Below, one piece after another: positions 29,361 to 38,493 of a stretch of 64,000 nt of DNA (position 1 is its first letter; each line of letters begins with the position of its first letter). A program made the translations under genes and the position numbers. The notes under the pieces are model-generated. The model did no database searches, was not told the DNA's origin, and saw nothing but the letters and a program-made list of their open reading frames with translations. Source of the stretch: CAZSRX01 sp964609675 [NCBI: uncultured Bacteroidota bacterium] (GTDB taxonomy: Bacteria; CLD3; SB21); the NCBI GenBank assembly GCA_964609675.1, contig CAZSRX010000024.1, forward strand, positions 4,129-68,128, in the 5' to 3' direction.

Positions 29361-29764
29361 TTGACTTCCGGTTTTCAGAAATGCGGCTCAAGCTTCTCAA
29401 ACTCGGCCAATATAGGTGTTTGACTTTTCAAACTCAAGAAAAATTATGAAATAATCATCGTCCGGTTTTTTATACATTGCTGGCTTTTTACCCATGATTT
29501 GGCACCGGTTCAGGCACTTGAATATATGGACGCCTGAAATATTATATGTAATAAAATTTTAAAAAGCCCTTTCTATCAGGCTATTCCTGTAATAATTTTC
29601 TTGGTTTTAACATCTTTTTTTATATTTTTAGGGCATTTATAAAAAATCAAGGCGGTATAAACACTTAAACTGTATAATAGGATATATGTAAGATATTAGT
29701 GTAACTGGCATTGCATGATGGCTGAAAAATAACGGGTCAAAGCTGATTAGTCAATTTATAATTA
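29361..29764. other. intergenic region upstream of the glycan operon
   Basis: About 400 AT-rich bases with no supported gene on either strand. A TATAAT at 29673-29678 could be the -10 element for the glycan operon, but no matching TTGACA-like element lies 17 bases before it. The stretch would leave a leader of about 85 bases before the first ATG. Confidence 0.45.
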
Positions 29765-31243
29765 ATGAGTGAAATTAACGCTACAAGAGTCGCTGTCATT
29801 AAGAAAGATCGTTGTGATTATTTGAGAAATAAACCTTTCCATCCGGACACGGCCTATCCGGAGTGTCTATCTCCGGATATCAGCGACGCGCCAAATTCCG
29901 CTTATGAAATGATTCGGGAATCTTTTCATGTACTCGGTCTGGATACTCCAAACTACGGTACGAACAAATGGAATCCTTTAGGTGCTTTGATCCGGCCTGG
30001 GGAAACCGTGTTTTTAAAACCCAACCTGCTGACACAATCCGCCAAATACCAGCCGGCTGTATGGGAACACGTTATCACGAACGGTTCGGTGATGCGGGCC
30101 GTATGCGATTATGTTTACAAGGCGTTGCATGGTGACGGAAAAATCATCATTGCCGACGGACCGCAGACGGATTCCAAAATCGATCTCATTCTGGAGCGGA
30201 CAGGCATTCCATCGATTCAGGAGTTTTTCTGGGAGCGATTGAAATTTGAAGTGCAGTTTATCGACCTTCGTAACGAATTCTGGATTGAAAAAGACGGCAT
30301 CCTTGTAGATACCGTAAAGCTCAAGGGCGATCCGCGCGGCAACGTCCGCTTTGATCTGGGGTCGCGCAGTTATCTGGCGGAAATGGATCCGCTTCAGCGC
30401 AAATATTACGGCGCTTTTTACGATATCAGCGAAACCAACGCGCATCACAGCGGGGGACGGCATGAATATCTGCTATCCCGGAGCGCTGTGGAAGCCGATG
30501 TTTTTATCAATCTTCCAAAACTAAAATCCCACAAAAAGGTCGGCCTGACACTCAATTTGAAAAATCTGGTCGGCATCAACGGCAATAAAAACTGGCTGCC
30601 GCATTACGCGCTGGGCTCGCCGGAACAACTGGGCGATCAGTTCGACAAACTGCACCTGCGGGAAAAAATTGAAAATTCACTGGTACTGCGCGCAAAAAAA
30701 ACGCTTCTTAAACGCAATAAATTTCTCCAGCACATGGCCCGGCGTCTGCGGGGGCCGGCCTATAAAGTCTTCGGCGATACCGAAAGCGTGGTACGCAGCG
30801 GCAACTGGCACGGCAACGACACCTGCTGGCGTATGAGTCTCGACCTGAACCGGCTGCTGTTATACGGAAATCCTGACGGTTCTTTCCGCCCGAAAACCGA
30901 ACGAAAACGCTATATCTCCGTCGTGGACGGCATTATCGGCATGGACGGCAACGGCCCGTCGGCCGGCGACCCGTTTCATTCCGGACTGATTATCACCGGC
31001 TTTGACCCTCTGAACACGGACGCGGTTACAGCCAAACTGATAGGATTTGATTATAATAAGATTTCTTTATTAAAACGTTCGTACGACGCGTCCGAACTGC
31101 CCATCGCACAAAACGCTTATGAAGCCATTTCGGTTTTATCCAACCGGCCTGAATATAATAAATTATTAGTTGATATCCATCATGATGACTGCCTACGCTT
31201 CCGGCCGCATTTCGCCTGGAAAGGCCACATCGAACTCAATTAA
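29765..31243 (+). CDS. DUF362 domain-containing protein, first gene of the glycan operon
   Basis: A 492-residue cytoplasmic protein (no signal peptide). DUF362 core motifs visible are VFLKPNLLTQSAKYQ, IIIADGPQTDSKI, FINLPKLKSHKKVGLTLNLKNLVGING, then SVVDGIIGMDGNGPSAGDP and an alternation typical of the family. The substrate and reaction of DUF362 proteins are unknown; some carry ferredoxin domains, but no cysteine cluster is seen here. Position as the first of a tight operon with ligase, dehydrogenase and carbamoyltransferase genes suggests a role in making or activating a glycan building block. It is followed after five bases by the PaaK-like gene. Confidence 0.85.
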   Translation: MSEINATRVAVIKKDRCDYLRNKPFHPDTAYPECLSPDISDAPNSAYEMIRESFHVLGLDTPNYGTNKWNPLGALIRPGETVFLKPNLLTQSAKYQPAVWEHVITNGSVMRAVCDYVYKALHGDGKIIIADGPQTDSKIDLILERTGIPSIQEFFWERLKFEVQFIDLRNEFWIEKDGILVDTVKLKGDPRGNVRFDLGSRSYLAEMDPLQRKYYGAFYDISETNAHHSGGRHEYLLSRSAVEADVFINLPKLKSHKKVGLTLNLKNLVGINGNKNWLPHYALGSPEQLGDQFDKLHLREKIENSLVLRAKKTLLKRNKFLQHMARRLRGPAYKVFGDTESVVRSGNWHGNDTCWRMSLDLNRLLLYGNPDGSFRPKTERKRYISVVDGIIGMDGNGPSAGDPFHSGLIITGFDPLNTDAVTAKLIGFDYNKISLLKRSYDASELPIAQNAYEAISVLSNRPEYNKLLVDIHHDDCLRFRPHFAWKGHIELN

Positions 31244-31248
31244 ACCCG

Positions 31249-32673
31249 ATGGTCGAAGACGCTTTATATAAATTTCTTGGCTGGTATTATGCCAGTCCGC
31301 CTTTTATTAAAAATATAGCCGGACGCTCCTACCGGCTCCTTCCGCTACGCGTTCGTTACGGTTCGGTATATGTACATTTCAAGAAACTGCTGGAGAAATC
31401 CCAATACTGGAGCCCAGAAGAAATTCACCAATATCAAACCGAAAAGTTTATTAAACTTGTTTGCCATTGTTTGGATCATGTCCCTTACTATAAAAAGCTG
31501 TTTGCCGAACATAACCTTAACCGATCGGACTTTAAAACTCTTGAGGATATCCAAAAAATTCCGTTTCTTACCAAAGAAAACATTCTGAATCATAAGGAAG
31601 ATCTGGTCGCGACGAATTATCCAAAATCCCGGCTTTTGTATTATTCTACCGGCGGCACAACCGGCACGCCTATGAGTTTTTATAATGAAAAAGGTGTTTC
31701 CCGATCCAAGGAACTTGCGTTTATGACGGCGCAGTGGATGCGTGTCGGTTACCGGATCCATGACCCTGTGGTGACGCTTCGGGGCAATGTCATTCCTTCA
31801 TCTAAGAATAATCAGTTCTGGGAATACGAACCCATCAAAAACCGGCTGGTATTTTCGACCTATCATATGACCGATGAAAATCTGGAACAGTATGTACGGC
31901 AGATTCGCAATTTTAAACCAAAATTTATTCATACCTATCCATCGGCCGTAACGATACTCGCAAAATTTATGAAGGAACGGTCGTTAGAACCCTTTGAAAC
32001 CGTCAAAGCTGTTTTTTGCAGTTCGGAAGCGTTTTATCCGGGTCAGCGGGAACTGCTGGAAAGTGTATTTCAGTGCCGGATTTTCAGCTGGTACGGGCTG
32101 GGCGAAATGGTCGCATTGGCCGGTGAATGTGAGCGCTCTACAAATTATCATATTTTCCCTGAATACGGAATTTTTGAGCTTATCGACGCCAACGGGTCGG
32201 TTATTGAAAAAGAAGGTCAATTGGGAGAAATTGTCGGCACCGGATTGGACCGCGACATCATGCCGTTTATACGCTACCGAACGGGCGATTATGCAGAATA
32301 TCTCGATCAGCCCTGCGCCTGCGGCCGCAATTACCGCCTGCTGAAACGCGTAGAGGGCCGCTGGCATCAGGAACAGGTCGTTACCCGAAAAGGCAACCTG
32401 ATTTCCATGACGGCGCTGAATATGCATACGCCGGTCTTTGAAAATGTCCGGCAGTATCAATTTGAGCAGACGGAAAAAGGCCGCGTAACACTGAAACTTG
32501 TTCCCAAAGCCGGGTTTACTGAAAAAGATTATGCCGCCATTACCAAAGCGCTGATGAGTAAATTGGATTCGGATAATATCGAATTAACCCTTCGGTTGGT
32601 GGACCCCTCCGAAATAGAAACCGGACGAAGCGGCAAATTCAGATTTTTAATTCAAAAGTTAAACATTAATTGA
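31249..32673 (+). CDS. phenylacetate-CoA ligase / CapK-like adenylate-forming enzyme
   Basis: A 474-residue member of the adenylate-forming superfamily. It has the phosphate-binding loop YYSTGGTTGTPMSF (about residue 130), the SWYGLGEMVALAGECE motif and a C-terminal IRYRTGDYAEYLDQPCACGRNYRLLKRVEGR (hinge and Cys-containing motif of PaaK relatives). CapK-type members occur in capsule and exopolysaccharide clusters, where they probably activate a carboxylic acid for transfer to a sugar; that function is inferred. The protein is longer than it would be as a remnant and no key motif is lost. It is separated by 5 and 10 bases from its neighbours. Confidence 0.87.
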   Translation: MVEDALYKFLGWYYASPPFIKNIAGRSYRLLPLRVRYGSVYVHFKKLLEKSQYWSPEEIHQYQTEKFIKLVCHCLDHVPYYKKLFAEHNLNRSDFKTLEDIQKIPFLTKENILNHKEDLVATNYPKSRLLYYSTGGTTGTPMSFYNEKGVSRSKELAFMTAQWMRVGYRIHDPVVTLRGNVIPSSKNNQFWEYEPIKNRLVFSTYHMTDENLEQYVRQIRNFKPKFIHTYPSAVTILAKFMKERSLEPFETVKAVFCSSEAFYPGQRELLESVFQCRIFSWYGLGEMVALAGECERSTNYHIFPEYGIFELIDANGSVIEKEGQLGEIVGTGLDRDIMPFIRYRTGDYAEYLDQPCACGRNYRLLKRVEGRWHQEQVVTRKGNLISMTALNMHTPVFENVRQYQFEQTEKGRVTLKLVPKAGFTEKDYAAITKALMSKLDSDNIELTLRLVDPSEIETGRSGKFRFLIQKLNIN

Positions 32674-32683
32674 CGGAGATACT

Positions 32684-34921
32684 TTGTTACAGGTTATTCA
32701 GAATTATAATACCGGCGAATTGAAGGTAGAAGAAGTGCCGGAGCCGGGCATGAGGCCGGGCGGCATACTGGTTCATAATATGTTTTCGCTTATCAGCGCC
32801 GGCACGGAACGCAATACGGTAGAAACGGCGCAGAAGACGCTGGTCGGCAAAGCGCAGAGCCGTCCGGACCTGGTCCGACAGGTCATCCAGATCGCCAAGC
32901 GGGACGGCATCATGAATACCATCGCGTTAGTTAAAAACAAGCTTGACACGCCGGTGCCGCTCGGTTACAGCTCGGCGGGTATTGTAATGGCCGTGGCTGA
33001 AGACGTCGATGAATTCGCCGTGGGCGACCATGTGGCCTGCGCGGGCCAAGGGTACGCCTCGCATGCCGATGTCGTCTTTATCCCGAGAAATCTCGCCGTA
33101 AAAATGCCTGCGGGCGTCTCCTTCGAGGCGGCGGCATACACGACGCTGGGCGCCATCGCCATGCAGGGCATACGCCAGGCCCGTGTTACGGTTGGCGAAA
33201 AATCGGCGGTTATTGGCCTCGGTTTGCTGGGCCTGCTGACCGTCCAGATTCTCAAAGCGTCCGGCTGCAAAGTTGCGGGCATCGATATCGACAACGAGGC
33301 GTGCGAAAAAGCCCGCAGTCTGGGCGCCGATCTGGCTTTCACGCCGGAATCCGAATTCATGCCGCTGGTCGAACATCTCACGCAAGGCCATGGTTTTGAT
33401 CACGTCATTATTACCGCGGCCTCGACTTCGAATCAGCCGGTGATCCTGGCTGGTCATATCGTTCGCCATAAAGGTAAAGTTATTATCGAAGGCGCGGTGC
33501 CCGCCGAAGTGCCCCGAAGCCCGTATTATGAAAAGGAAATTGACGTCTTATTTGCCCGATCCTACGGCCCGGGCCGTTATGATTACAGTTATGAAGAACA
33601 AGGCAGGGATTACCCTTACGGCTACGTCCGCTGGACGGAAAACCGCAATATGGCCGCTTTTCTCGAACTCATTGAGCAAAAGAGGATTGATGTCCGCTCC
33701 ATAACCACGCACACATTTAAAATTGAAGACGCCGCAAAAGCGTATGCGTTAATTACCGGTCATTCTAAAGAAAAAGAAAAATATACCGGCATACTGATCC
33801 AATACAGTCACCGGCATATCGCGCCGGAGCCGACGCCGGAAATCACGGGTCGCTCCGTACCGGCCTTTCCGCCTGCCGACAAAGTACGGATTGGCTTTCT
33901 GGGCGCGGGTAATTTTGCTCAGAATTATCTGCTGCCGTTGCTAAAGAAAAATACATCGGTCGAATTGGCGGGTGTCTCAACCTCTAAAGGCATCACCGCG
34001 CAAAGCGTGGCTAAGAAATTCAAATTCCGGTATGCCACCACTCTAAACCAGGAACTGATACAGCATCCGGATATCGTCGCTCTGTTTATCGCTACCCGAC
34101 ATCATCTGCATGCCCCGTTAGTCGCCGAATGCCTGAAAAATAATAAATCGGTCTTCACCGAAAAACCGCTGGCAATGAATTTCGAACAGCTGCGGGAACT
34201 GATTGAAATTTATAATACCCATCCTGGCCGGGTGATGATCGGATTTAACCGGAGATTTGCGCCGGCTGTCCGGGATACAAAACTGTTTTTAGCCAAGAAG
34301 ATCCAACCCTGTATGGTTACCTACCGTATTAACGCCGGTTATATACCCATCAGCCACTGGATACAGGATCCGGAGCAAGGCGGCGGGCGCATCGTTGGCG
34401 AAGTCTGCCATTTCGTCGACCTGATTTCTTATCTGATTCAATCCATTCCCGTTCGGGTGTTTGCGGAAATTATTTCATCCACGCGCGAAGATATCGTCAG
34501 CAAGGATAACCTTGCCGTCACGCTGAAATACCGCGACGGATCCGTGGCGACGGTTCATTATATTGCATGCGGGGATAAATCTTTTCCCAAAGAGCGCGTC
34601 GAGATCTTTTGTGAAAATTCTGTCGCCGTCATTGATGACTTCCGACGGGCATCGTTCACCCGTAACGGAAAAACCAAAAAGACCGGAGGCGGCCGGCAGG
34701 AGAAAGGTTACCGCCAGTGTTTGTCAGCCTTTATCCATGCGGTAGCGAAAGGACAGCCTTCACCTATATCTTTTGATGAAGCGGTTCATGCCACCGTAAC
34801 TACATTTAAAATCCTGGAATCCCTATCAAAAGGCCTTCCTGTGGATATCCGGCTGGATGATCGCCAGGAAGTACTGAACGGGCTATCCAGGATTTATACC
34901 GAAAGTCAGACGGGACGATAA
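32684..34921 (+). CDS. bi-domain oxidoreductase: zinc-type alcohol dehydrogenase fused to Gfo/Idh/MocA
   Basis: A 745-residue fusion. Residues about 1-365 form a medium-chain dehydrogenase/reductase with [11 protein letters not shown], the nucleotide-binding SAVIGLGLLGLLTVQ and a Rossmann continuation. Residues about 400-745 form a Gfo/Idh/MocA oxidoreductase with RIGFLGAGNFAQNYLLPLL, the EKP motif (FTEKPLAMN) and a GFNRRFAP loop. The same fusion occurs in exopolysaccharide and heparinase-associated clusters; it probably oxidises a nucleotide sugar or polyol and passes it to the second active site, but no substrate is proven. The start codon is TTG (32684) behind GGAG. It stands between the ligase (10-base gap) and the acetyltransferase (3-base gap). 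Confidence 0.88.
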   Translation: MLQVIQNYNTGELKVEEVPEPGMRPGGILVHNMFSLISAGTERNTVETAQKTLVGKAQSRPDLVRQVIQIAKRDGIMNTIALVKNKLDTPVPLGYSSAGIVMAVAEDVDEFAVGDHVACAGQGYASHADVVFIPRNLAVKMPAGVSFEAAAYTTLGAIAMQGIRQARVTVGEKSAVIGLGLLGLLTVQILKASGCKVAGIDIDNEACEKARSLGADLAFTPESEFMPLVEHLTQGHGFDHVIITAASTSNQPVILAGHIVRHKGKVIIEGAVPAEVPRSPYYEKEIDVLFARSYGPGRYDYSYEEQGRDYPYGYVRWTENRNMAAFLELIEQKRIDVRSITTHTFKIEDAAKAYALITGHSKEKEKYTGILIQYSHRHIAPEPTPEITGRSVPAFPPADKVRIGFLGAGNFAQNYLLPLLKKNTSVELAGVSTSKGITAQSVAKKFKFRYATTLNQELIQHPDIVALFIATRHHLHAPLVAECLKNNKSVFTEKPLAMNFEQLRELIEIYNTHPGRVMIGFNRRFAPAVRDTKLFLAKKIQPCMVTYRINAGYIPISHWIQDPEQGGGRIVGEVCHFVDLISYLIQSIPVRVFAEIISSTREDIVSKDNLAVTLKYRDGSVATVHYIACGDKSFPKERVEIFCENSVAVIDDFRRASFTRNGKTKKTGGGRQEKGYRQCLSAFIHAVAKGQPSPISFDEAVHATVTTFKILESLSKGLPVDIRLDDRQEVLNGLSRIYTESQTGR

Positions 34922-34924
34922 GCA

Positions 34925-35587
34925 ATGGAACTCCATATCGGCATCGCAGACTTGATTGTGATCTATCTATTACCTGTTGTTTTGATTATAACGGGAATAT
35001 TTGTTTTTTTGTTTGTGTTATATATTTTCATGAAAATACCGTTTATACGTTTTAATTTCAAAAGGGACATCGAGTACCTTTTTGAATATCAAAAAAACCT
35101 CAGGCGATTCCGAAATAAACCGCTGATTTTTTTTCGCTTCTTTTTTAAAACCATGCTGGGTGACAATGGCACCCAGGCGTTGTTTCTGTACCGCATTTCC
35201 CGGTGGTTTCATCTCCACCGGATGCGCCTTTTATCGGATTTGATTCACCGTCTGTCCAAATTCGTTACCGACGCTGATATTTCCCCGTACGCGGTAATCG
35301 GGCATGGTCTTATGATCTATCACGGATCCGGGGTAGTCATCGGCAAGAACACCCGACTGGGCGATGGTTGCCTGATTTGTCAGGGCGTTACGACCGGAAG
35401 CGGCGCGCCGCAAATCGGCAATGACGTTAAGCTCTGGGCCGGCGCAAAAATACTGGGAAATATTACAATCGGCGATCATTCGGAAGTAGGCGCCAACGCC
35501 GTCCTGACCCGCTCGCTGGAAGCCCATTGCATCGCAGTGGGGGTTCCCGCGACCCGAATTATCCGGAAAAAACAATCACCGTCATGA
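34925..35587 (+). CDS. membrane-anchored hexapeptide acetyltransferase (serine acetyltransferase-like)
   Basis: A 220-residue protein. An N-terminal membrane helix (about 8-36) is followed by a helical linker and then a left-handed beta-helix (about 115-205) with imperfect hexapeptide repeats: VIGHGLMIYHGSGVVIGKN, LICQGVTTGSG, IGNDVKLWAGAKILGNITIGDHSEVGANAVLT and a final IAVGVPATRIIRKK. The Y-H-G-S and V-P-A motifs match the CysE-like O-acetyltransferases used in capsule and colanic-acid clusters. It likely O-acetylates the glycan or its lipid-linked precursor at the membrane. The stop overlaps the ATG of the next gene by four bases (ATGA), indicating translational coupling. Confidence 0.86.
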   Translation: MELHIGIADLIVIYLLPVVLIITGIFVFLFVLYIFMKIPFIRFNFKRDIEYLFEYQKNLRRFRNKPLIFFRFFFKTMLGDNGTQALFLYRISRWFHLHRMRLLSDLIHRLSKFVTDADISPYAVIGHGLMIYHGSGVVIGKNTRLGDGCLICQGVTTGSGAPQIGNDVKLWAGAKILGNITIGDHSEVGANAVLTRSLEAHCIAVGVPATRIIRKKQSPS

Positions 35588-36771
35588 TAAACGAACTCAC
35601 CCAGGCTCTAAAGAAGTTAGAGCGATACATCGAAACGGAAAAATACAAGGGCTATGATTGTTACGACGCCCTGAACAGCCCGGTATTGTCCTTACTGAGT
35701 TTCAACCAAAAAATCCTACGGATTGCCTATATCCAGATAATGAAAAAACTGCCTTTCAATTTACGCTTTTTACTGGGTATCCCCAAAGCCTATAATCCCA
35801 AAGGGCTTGGGCTGATACTGTCCGCCTATGCGGATTTATACCGCTATACGCGTAACCGGGACTATCTGGATAAAATCGGCTATATCGGCGAACTGCTTTC
35901 ATCGCTGCAAAGTCCGGGATATGCCGGCGCCTGCTGGGGATATAATTTTGACTGGCAAAGCCGCGTGTTTTTTGTACCGAAAGGCACACCGACCGTTGTC
36001 AATACTTCCTTTATCGGACAGGCGTTTCTTGAAGCTTATAGAGTCACCGATTCTTCTAAATATCTGGATATGGCCCGCAGCGCCTGCGATTTTATCATGA
36101 AAGACCTCAATCATTACGAGGATAGCAGTTATCTCTGCTTCAGCTACACGCCTATCGATAACCTCCGCGTTCATAACGCCAATATCCTTGGAGCCTGTCT
36201 TCTGGCGCGGGTGTATCTCTATACTCGAGAAAAAGAATTACTCGATCTGGCGCAGAAATCGGTTGCTTACGTAATTCGCCACCAGCATGAAGACGGATCA
36301 TGGTATTACGCTGAGACCGGCATTCAGGATTGGATTGACAGCTTCCATACCGGATTCATTCTCACCGCGCTGAATTATTACGCCCAATCAACCGGCGACC
36401 TCACCTATCAGGATAATCTGCGAAAAGGTTTGGATTTTTATATCCGTAACTTCTTCCTGGCGGACGGAACCCCTAAGTATTTTCATGACCGCGTCTATCC
36501 GATTGACATTCACAGTGCGGCTCAGGGCATAGTTACCCTGTCTCTGCTGACGGACTATCACCGTGAAGCCTCGGAAACATTGAACCGGCTGACCGCGTGG
36601 ACTTTAAACTCTATGCAGCATCCGCAGGGCTATTTTTACTTTCAGAAAAAACCGTTTTATACCAACAAAATCCCTTATATACGCTGGGGTCAGGCATGGA
36701 TGTTCTACGCTTTGACCCATTACCTCAGGCATATTCATAATCAAAATTCATACGCAAAAGGAGCCTTATGA
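35584..36771 (+). CDS. alpha/alpha-toroid (six-hairpin-like) protein of unknown activity
   Basis: A 395-residue soluble protein. Repeated helical pairs (ALKKLERYIETEKYKGYDCY; LGLILSAYADLYRYTRNRDYL; SFIGQAFLEAYRVTDSSKYLDMARSACDFIM; ARVYLYTREKELLDLAQKSVAYVI; DWIDSFHTGFILTALNYYAQSTGD) are characteristic of alpha/alpha-toroid folds such as six-hairpin glycosidases and polysaccharide lyases. A GSWYYAETG loop and conserved acidic/aromatic residues near repeat ends may line a glycan cleft. Function could be a glycan-processing hydrolase, epimerase or lyase; this is inference. ATG 35584 overlaps the acetyltransferase stop; the 57 bases of upstream open frame are ignored. Confidence 0.65.
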   Translation: MINELTQALKKLERYIETEKYKGYDCYDALNSPVLSLLSFNQKILRIAYIQIMKKLPFNLRFLLGIPKAYNPKGLGLILSAYADLYRYTRNRDYLDKIGYIGELLSSLQSPGYAGACWGYNFDWQSRVFFVPKGTPTVVNTSFIGQAFLEAYRVTDSSKYLDMARSACDFIMKDLNHYEDSSYLCFSYTPIDNLRVHNANILGACLLARVYLYTREKELLDLAQKSVAYVIRHQHEDGSWYYAETGIQDWIDSFHTGFILTALNYYAQSTGDLTYQDNLRKGLDFYIRNFFLADGTPKYFHDRVYPIDIHSAAQGIVTLSLLTDYHREASETLNRLTAWTLNSMQHPQGYFYFQKKPFYTNKIPYIRWGQAWMFYALTHYLRHIHNQNSYAKGAL

Positions 36772-38489
36772 TAGTTTTGGGCATTTCAACCGGTCACGAT
36801 TCCGGTGCCGCGGTAATCATCGACGGCCGGATCATATCGGCCATCAACGAAGAACGGCTTAACCGTAAAAAAATGTTCTGGGGTTTTCCGGAACTTTCAA
36901 TTCCGGAGGTTTTGCGGTTGGCCGGCATCCAGCCAAAAGACGTTGAGCAGGTTGCCATTGCCGGCAGTAGTGCTACCAATGCGCGTCCGCTGGATGTGGG
37001 TTATAAGGATGTCGGTTTCTTCCGCACCTTTGTAGCCGAACTCAGCCGAACGCCTGTAACCGGGCTGTTGATGGGCACCAAGCTGGGCACTGATGCCACA
37101 AGGAAAATCTTTTCGACATCGGTTTTCCGCGGCACATCGGATATCGAAAAACGGCTGGCCGCTATCGACATTCATGCGCCTATTGATTTTGTGGATCATC
37201 ACCTTTGCCACTCCGCCAGCGCTTATTACACCTCAGGGTGGGATGCCTGCCTATCGATCACGCTGGACGGCAGCGGCGACGGTTATTGCTCACGCATCTA
37301 CGATTGTAAAAACGGCGATATGAAGCTGATGAATTCCGTACCGGCCTATCATTCGCCCGGATTCTATTACTGTTACGTTACGCACCTCCTCGGATTTACG
37401 GCGTTGCGTCATGAGGGCAAGGTTACGGGACTGGCTGCGTTCGGTAACCCGGAAAAAACCCGTCCCATCTTCGCCAAGCGCCTGTCTTATGATTCATCCA
37501 AGTTCTCCTTTGTCAACCACGGCGGCTGGCTGCAACCCGAAATGCGCGTTCTGGAAAACCTGCTTAAACCATTCTCCAAAGAAGACATTGCGGCCGGCAT
37601 TCAGAAACACTGCGAAGATGTGGTCTGTCAGTACGTGTTGGACGCAGTTAAAAAAACCAATCCGGAGTATATCGTGCTCAGCGGCGGCGTGTTTTCGAAC
37701 GTCAAACTGAATCAGGAAATCTGGAAAGCTTCGCGGGTCAAGGATGTTTATATTTTCCCCAACATGGGCGATGGCGGTCTGGCGGTCGGCGCCGCCTTCG
37801 AAGTTCTTCGCCGTAAAAAAATCCCGATTAAACCCTACCGCGTTCACGATATGTATTTCGGCAGCGGCTATACCGACCACGAAATCGAGCAGGCCATCGT
37901 TCAGTCCGGGTTCCCTTACCAGCGCTTTGATAATGTCGAACAGCGGATCGCCGAACTCCTGCGGGATAAAAAAATCGTAGCGCGCTTTAACGGAAAAATG
38001 GAATACGGTCCGCGAGCCCTGGGTAACCGCTCGATTCTGTACCATTGCGGCGACCGCTCGGTGAACACCTGGTTGAATGAACAACTGCACCGCACCGAAT
38101 TCATGCCATTTGCGCCAGTGATTCTCAAGGAAGATGCGCATGAATATTTAAAGAATTTCGACCCGGATCATTCGTTTGCTTCGGAATTTATGACGATTAC
38201 CTATGATGTGACCGATAAATGCCGCGAAACGGCGCCGGCCATTACGCACGTGGATAATACGGCACGCCCGCAGATCATCACCGAGGATATCAATCCCTCT
38301 TATTACCGTATCCTGAAAGCGTATAAGGCGCTGACGGGCCACTCTGTGATGGTCAACACAAGCTTCAACATGCACGAAGAGCCAATCATCCGTACACCGG
38401 CCGAGGCCATTCGTTCTTACGAGCACAGCAAGATCCATGCATTAGCCATGGGCCCTTACGTTATTGAAATGAACTGGGAGCCGCGGTAA
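36768..38489 (+). CDS. carbamoyltransferase, NodU/CmcH/TobZ family
   Basis: A 573-residue enzyme that transfers a carbamoyl group from carbamoyl phosphate, through carbamoyl-adenylate, to a hydroxyl group on a sugar or antibiotic. The N-terminal Kae1-like domain shows GISTGHDSGAAVIIDG, VDHHLCHSASAYYTSG (metal/nucleotide site) and LDGSGDG. The C-terminal carbamoyltransferase domain has GPRALGNRSIL (carbamoyl phosphate binding) and NTSFNMHEEPIIRTPAEAI. No motif is missing. The ATG overlaps the previous stop by four bases, with AAAGGAG ahead. In this operon the acceptor is expected to be the glycan or its precursor, a prediction open to test. Confidence 0.95.
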   Translation: MIVLGISTGHDSGAAVIIDGRIISAINEERLNRKKMFWGFPELSIPEVLRLAGIQPKDVEQVAIAGSSATNARPLDVGYKDVGFFRTFVAELSRTPVTGLLMGTKLGTDATRKIFSTSVFRGTSDIEKRLAAIDIHAPIDFVDHHLCHSASAYYTSGWDACLSITLDGSGDGYCSRIYDCKNGDMKLMNSVPAYHSPGFYYCYVTHLLGFTALRHEGKVTGLAAFGNPEKTRPIFAKRLSYDSSKFSFVNHGGWLQPEMRVLENLLKPFSKEDIAAGIQKHCEDVVCQYVLDAVKKTNPEYIVLSGGVFSNVKLNQEIWKASRVKDVYIFPNMGDGGLAVGAAFEVLRRKKIPIKPYRVHDMYFGSGYTDHEIEQAIVQSGFPYQRFDNVEQRIAELLRDKKIVARFNGKMEYGPRALGNRSILYHCGDRSVNTWLNEQLHRTEFMPFAPVILKEDAHEYLKNFDPDHSFASEFMTITYDVTDKCRETAPAITHVDNTARPQIITEDINPSYYRILKAYKALTGHSVMVNTSFNMHEEPIIRTPAEAIRSYEHSKIHALAMGPYVIEMNWEPR

Positions 38490-38493
38490 GTCC

